Of a stretch of 38,418 bases of DNA, positions 36,453-38,418 are shown in pieces. The position numbers and the translations under genes are program-made. The stretch's first letter is position 1. Each line of letters begins with the position of its first letter. Location of the stretch: the NCBI GenBank assembly GCA_947452415.1, contig CANGCT010000016.1, positions 1 to 38,418 on the forward strand, read 5' to 3'. This stretch comes from Flavobacteriaceae bacterium. Its GTDB lineage: Bacteria > Bacteroidota > Bacteroidia > Flavobacteriales > Flavobacteriaceae. Below the pieces are notes generated by a model that had not been told where the DNA came from, ran no database searches, and saw only the letters and a list, made by a program, of their open reading frames with translations.

Positions 36453-38228
36453 ATGATTACTATCACTCGTCTTTTCGATTTTCCATATTATCAATTAGAA
36501 AAAAATAACTTATCTGCCTGTCTTGTAACAAAATATAATGGTAAATGGATAAAAACTTCTACAAAAGAATACATTGATAATGCCAACGCAATTTCAAGAG
36601 CTTTACTGCGTCTAGGTATTGAAAAAAATGATAAAATTGCAATAATATCTTCCAGTAATAGAACCGAATGGAACATTATGGATATTGGAGCTTTGCAAAC
36701 AGGCGCTCAAACTGTGCCTATTTATCCAACTATTTCAGAGGAAGATTACGAATACATATTAAACCATAGTGAAGCCACTTACTGTTTTGTATCGGACGAA
36801 GAAGTACTTCGAAAAGTAAATCTCATTAAAAAAAATGTACCTCAACTAAAGGAAATCTATTCTTTTAATGAATTAATTGGTTGCAAAAACTGGGCAGAAC
36901 TTTTAGCTTTAGGAGAAGACACCTCCAATCAATATTTGGTAGAAGAACGAAAAAAAAATGTAAAACCTGAAGAACTGGCTACTATAATTTATACCTCTGG
37001 AACTACTGGAAAACCTAAGGGTGTAATGCTTTCGCACAACAATATTGTTTCTAATGTATTGGATAGTTCCCCAAGAATTCCATTTGAAGAAGGAACTAGT
37101 AGAGCTTTAAGTTTCTTACCTATTTGTCATATTTTTGAAAGAGTAATTCTTTACATCTACCAATATTATTCGGTTTCTATTTATTTTGCTGAAAGTATTG
37201 ACAAACTTTCTGAAAATATTAATGAGATAAAACCAACGGTTTTTTCAGTAGTACCAAGACTATTAGAAAAAGTGTACGATAAAATAATTGAAAAGGGATC
37301 TGCTTTAACGGGTATTAAAAGAAAATTATTCTTTTGGTCCGTTGACTTGGGTTTGCGTTATGAACCCTATGGAGCCAATGGATTTTGGTACGAAATACAA
37401 TTAAAAATTGCTAGAAAATTAGTTTTTAGTAAATGGAGAGAAGGCTTAGGTGGCAACCTAACCGTTCTAGTATCTGGAAGTGCTGCTTTACAACAACGCC
37501 TAACTAGAGTTTTTGCAGCAGCAGAAATGCCCGTGATGGAAGGTTATGGATTAACTGAAACCTCACCCGTTATTACCGTTAATGATATGAGAAATCATGG
37601 TTTTAAAGTTGGAACCGTTGGTAAAGTGATTCAAAATGTAGAAGTGAAAATTGCAACAGACGGTGAAATACTTTGTAAAGGACCAAACGTAATGATGGGA
37701 TATTATAAAGATGAGAAACTAACGCAAGAAGCTATTTATGATGGGTATTTCCATACAGGTGATATTGGTGAATTGGATAGTGAAGGTTTCTTGAAAATTA
37801 CCGACCGTAAAAAAGAGATGTTTAAAACTTCTGGCGGAAAATACATTGCACCTCAAGTTATAGAAAATACTATGAAACAATCCTTGTTCATCGAACAAAT
37901 TATGGTGATTGGTGATGGTGAAAAAATGCCCGCAGCTTTAATTCAACCTAATTTTACGTATATCAAAAATTGGGCTGCTAAAGAGGGATTTGATATTGGA
38001 GATTTAAATGAAGAAATTATTTGTAATTCAAGAGTTATTGAAAAAATTCAAGAGGATATAAATCTTTACAATAAAAAATTTGGAAATTGGGAAAAAATCA
38101 AACGATTTGAATTAACTCCTAACATTTGGAGTATTGAAGGTGGTGAACTAACGCCTACCCTCAAACTTAAACGCAAAATAATAAAGGAAAAGTATATTCA
38201 ACTTTACAATACTATTTACAAACCTTAA
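36453..38228 (+). CDS. long-chain fatty acid--CoA ligase (AMP-dependent synthetase)
   Basis: IIYTSGTTGKPKGVMLSHNN; MEGYGLTETSPVI; YFHTGDIGELDSEGFLKITDRKKEMFKTSGGKYIAPQ. Confidence 0.95.
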   Translation: MITITRLFDFPYYQLEKNNLSACLVTKYNGKWIKTSTKEYIDNANAISRALLRLGIEKNDKIAIISSSNRTEWNIMDIGALQTGAQTVPIYPTISEEDYEYILNHSEATYCFVSDEEVLRKVNLIKKNVPQLKEIYSFNELIGCKNWAELLALGEDTSNQYLVEERKKNVKPEELATIIYTSGTTGKPKGVMLSHNNIVSNVLDSSPRIPFEEGTSRALSFLPICHIFERVILYIYQYYSVSIYFAESIDKLSENINEIKPTVFSVVPRLLEKVYDKIIEKGSALTGIKRKLFFWSVDLGLRYEPYGANGFWYEIQLKIARKLVFSKWREGLGGNLTVLVSGSAALQQRLTRVFAAAEMPVMEGYGLTETSPVITVNDMRNHGFKVGTVGKVIQNVEVKIATDGEILCKGPNVMMGYYKDEKLTQEAIYDGYFHTGDIGELDSEGFLKITDRKKEMFKTSGGKYIAPQVIENTMKQSLFIEQIMVIGDGEKMPAALIQPNFTYIKNWAAKEGFDIGDLNEEIICNSRVIEKIQEDINLYNKKFGNWEKIKRFELTPNIWSIEGGELTPTLKLKRKIIKEKYIQLYNTIYKP

Positions 38229-38245
38229 TTAATATTGAAAAAGAA

Positions 38246-38273
38246 AACACCCTTAAGAAAAAAGTTCTTAAGG
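38246..38273 (+). terminator. truncated intrinsic terminator of the acyl-CoA ligase gene
   Basis: AACACCCTTAAGAA...TTCTTAAGG; the right arm stops where IS-like sequence begins and has no T tract. Confidence 0.5.
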
Positions 38274-38292
38274 TAGTATCCCATAAAGTGTG

Positions 38293-38344
38293 TAAGTAAA
38301 AAAAATATGAGGGTTTGTGCAAACCCTCATATTTTTTTTACTTA
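38293..38344. terminator. perfect 25-bp inverted repeat hairpin between the IS end and the transposase start
   Basis: TAAGTAAAAAAAATATGAGGGTTTG-TG-CAAACCCTCATATTTTTTTTACTTA. Confidence 0.9.
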
Positions 38345-38365
38345 ATTTTAATATTTACACATTTT

Positions 38366-38418
38366 ATGAAAAAAGAAGATTTATTATCCGATGAATTTTT
38401 GAAGCAATTCAAAACAGG
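38366..38418 (+). CDS. IS256 family transposase, N-terminal fragment
   Basis: ATG AAA AAA GAA GAT TTA TTA TCC GAT GAA TTT TTG AAG CAA TTC AAA ACA GG: MKKEDLLSDEFLKQFKT. Confidence 0.65.
   Translation, partial: MKKEDLLSDEFLKQFKT

Larger units (their letters stand above)
38272..38418 (+). mobile_element. IS256-like insertion sequence, left end (partial, runs off the window)
   Basis: GGTAGTATCCCATAAAGTGTGTAAGT resembles IS256-family terminal repeats (..GTGTAA..); downstream ORF starts MKKEDLLSDEFLKQFKT, resembling an IS256-family transposase N-terminus. Confidence 0.7.

Overview
The window is a Flavobacteriaceae-type (Bacteroidota) chromosomal segment. It is AT-rich, densely coded, and shows -33 TTTG / -7 TAnnTTTG style promoters. 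Most of it is housekeeping: pyrB-pyrR, a glutathione peroxidase, a fused ResB/CcsA cytochrome c biogenesis protein, a DUF2520-HAD(KdsC-like)-UbiA-Maf cluster, a sodium:solute symporter, an SRPBCC-SDR-photolyase cluster, a nucleoside permease-like MFS protein, cmk-porQ-lon, an MFS/UMF1 transporter, an M48 lipoprotein protease, tRNA-His, bshB1, an isochorismate synthase-like protein plus thioesterase, purL, a PTP plus LTA-synthase-like sulfatase pair, and a long-chain acyl-CoA ligase. I found no complete undescribed multi-gene system. The most interesting signals lie outside the supplied ORF track: (1) a decayed antitoxin/PIN-toxin pair upstream of pyrB, with a 10-bp tandem repeat at the junction; (2) an M50-like protease gene enclosed by perfect 19-bp inverted repeats; (3) a 33-aa one-TM ORF 6 nt upstream of a sodium:solute symporter; (4) a perfect dyad in front of the photolyase cluster; (5) three repeat-derived in-frame insertions in PurL, plus a perfect palindrome in its predicted 5'UTR; (6) a candidate structured sRNA or tiny-ORF RNA between two terminators at about 33.45-33.6 kb; (7) the left end of an IS256-like element that appears to have inserted into the acyl-CoA ligase terminator, with a 25-bp perfect hairpin between its terminal repeat and the transposase start. 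All calls come from reading the sequence; no database search was run.
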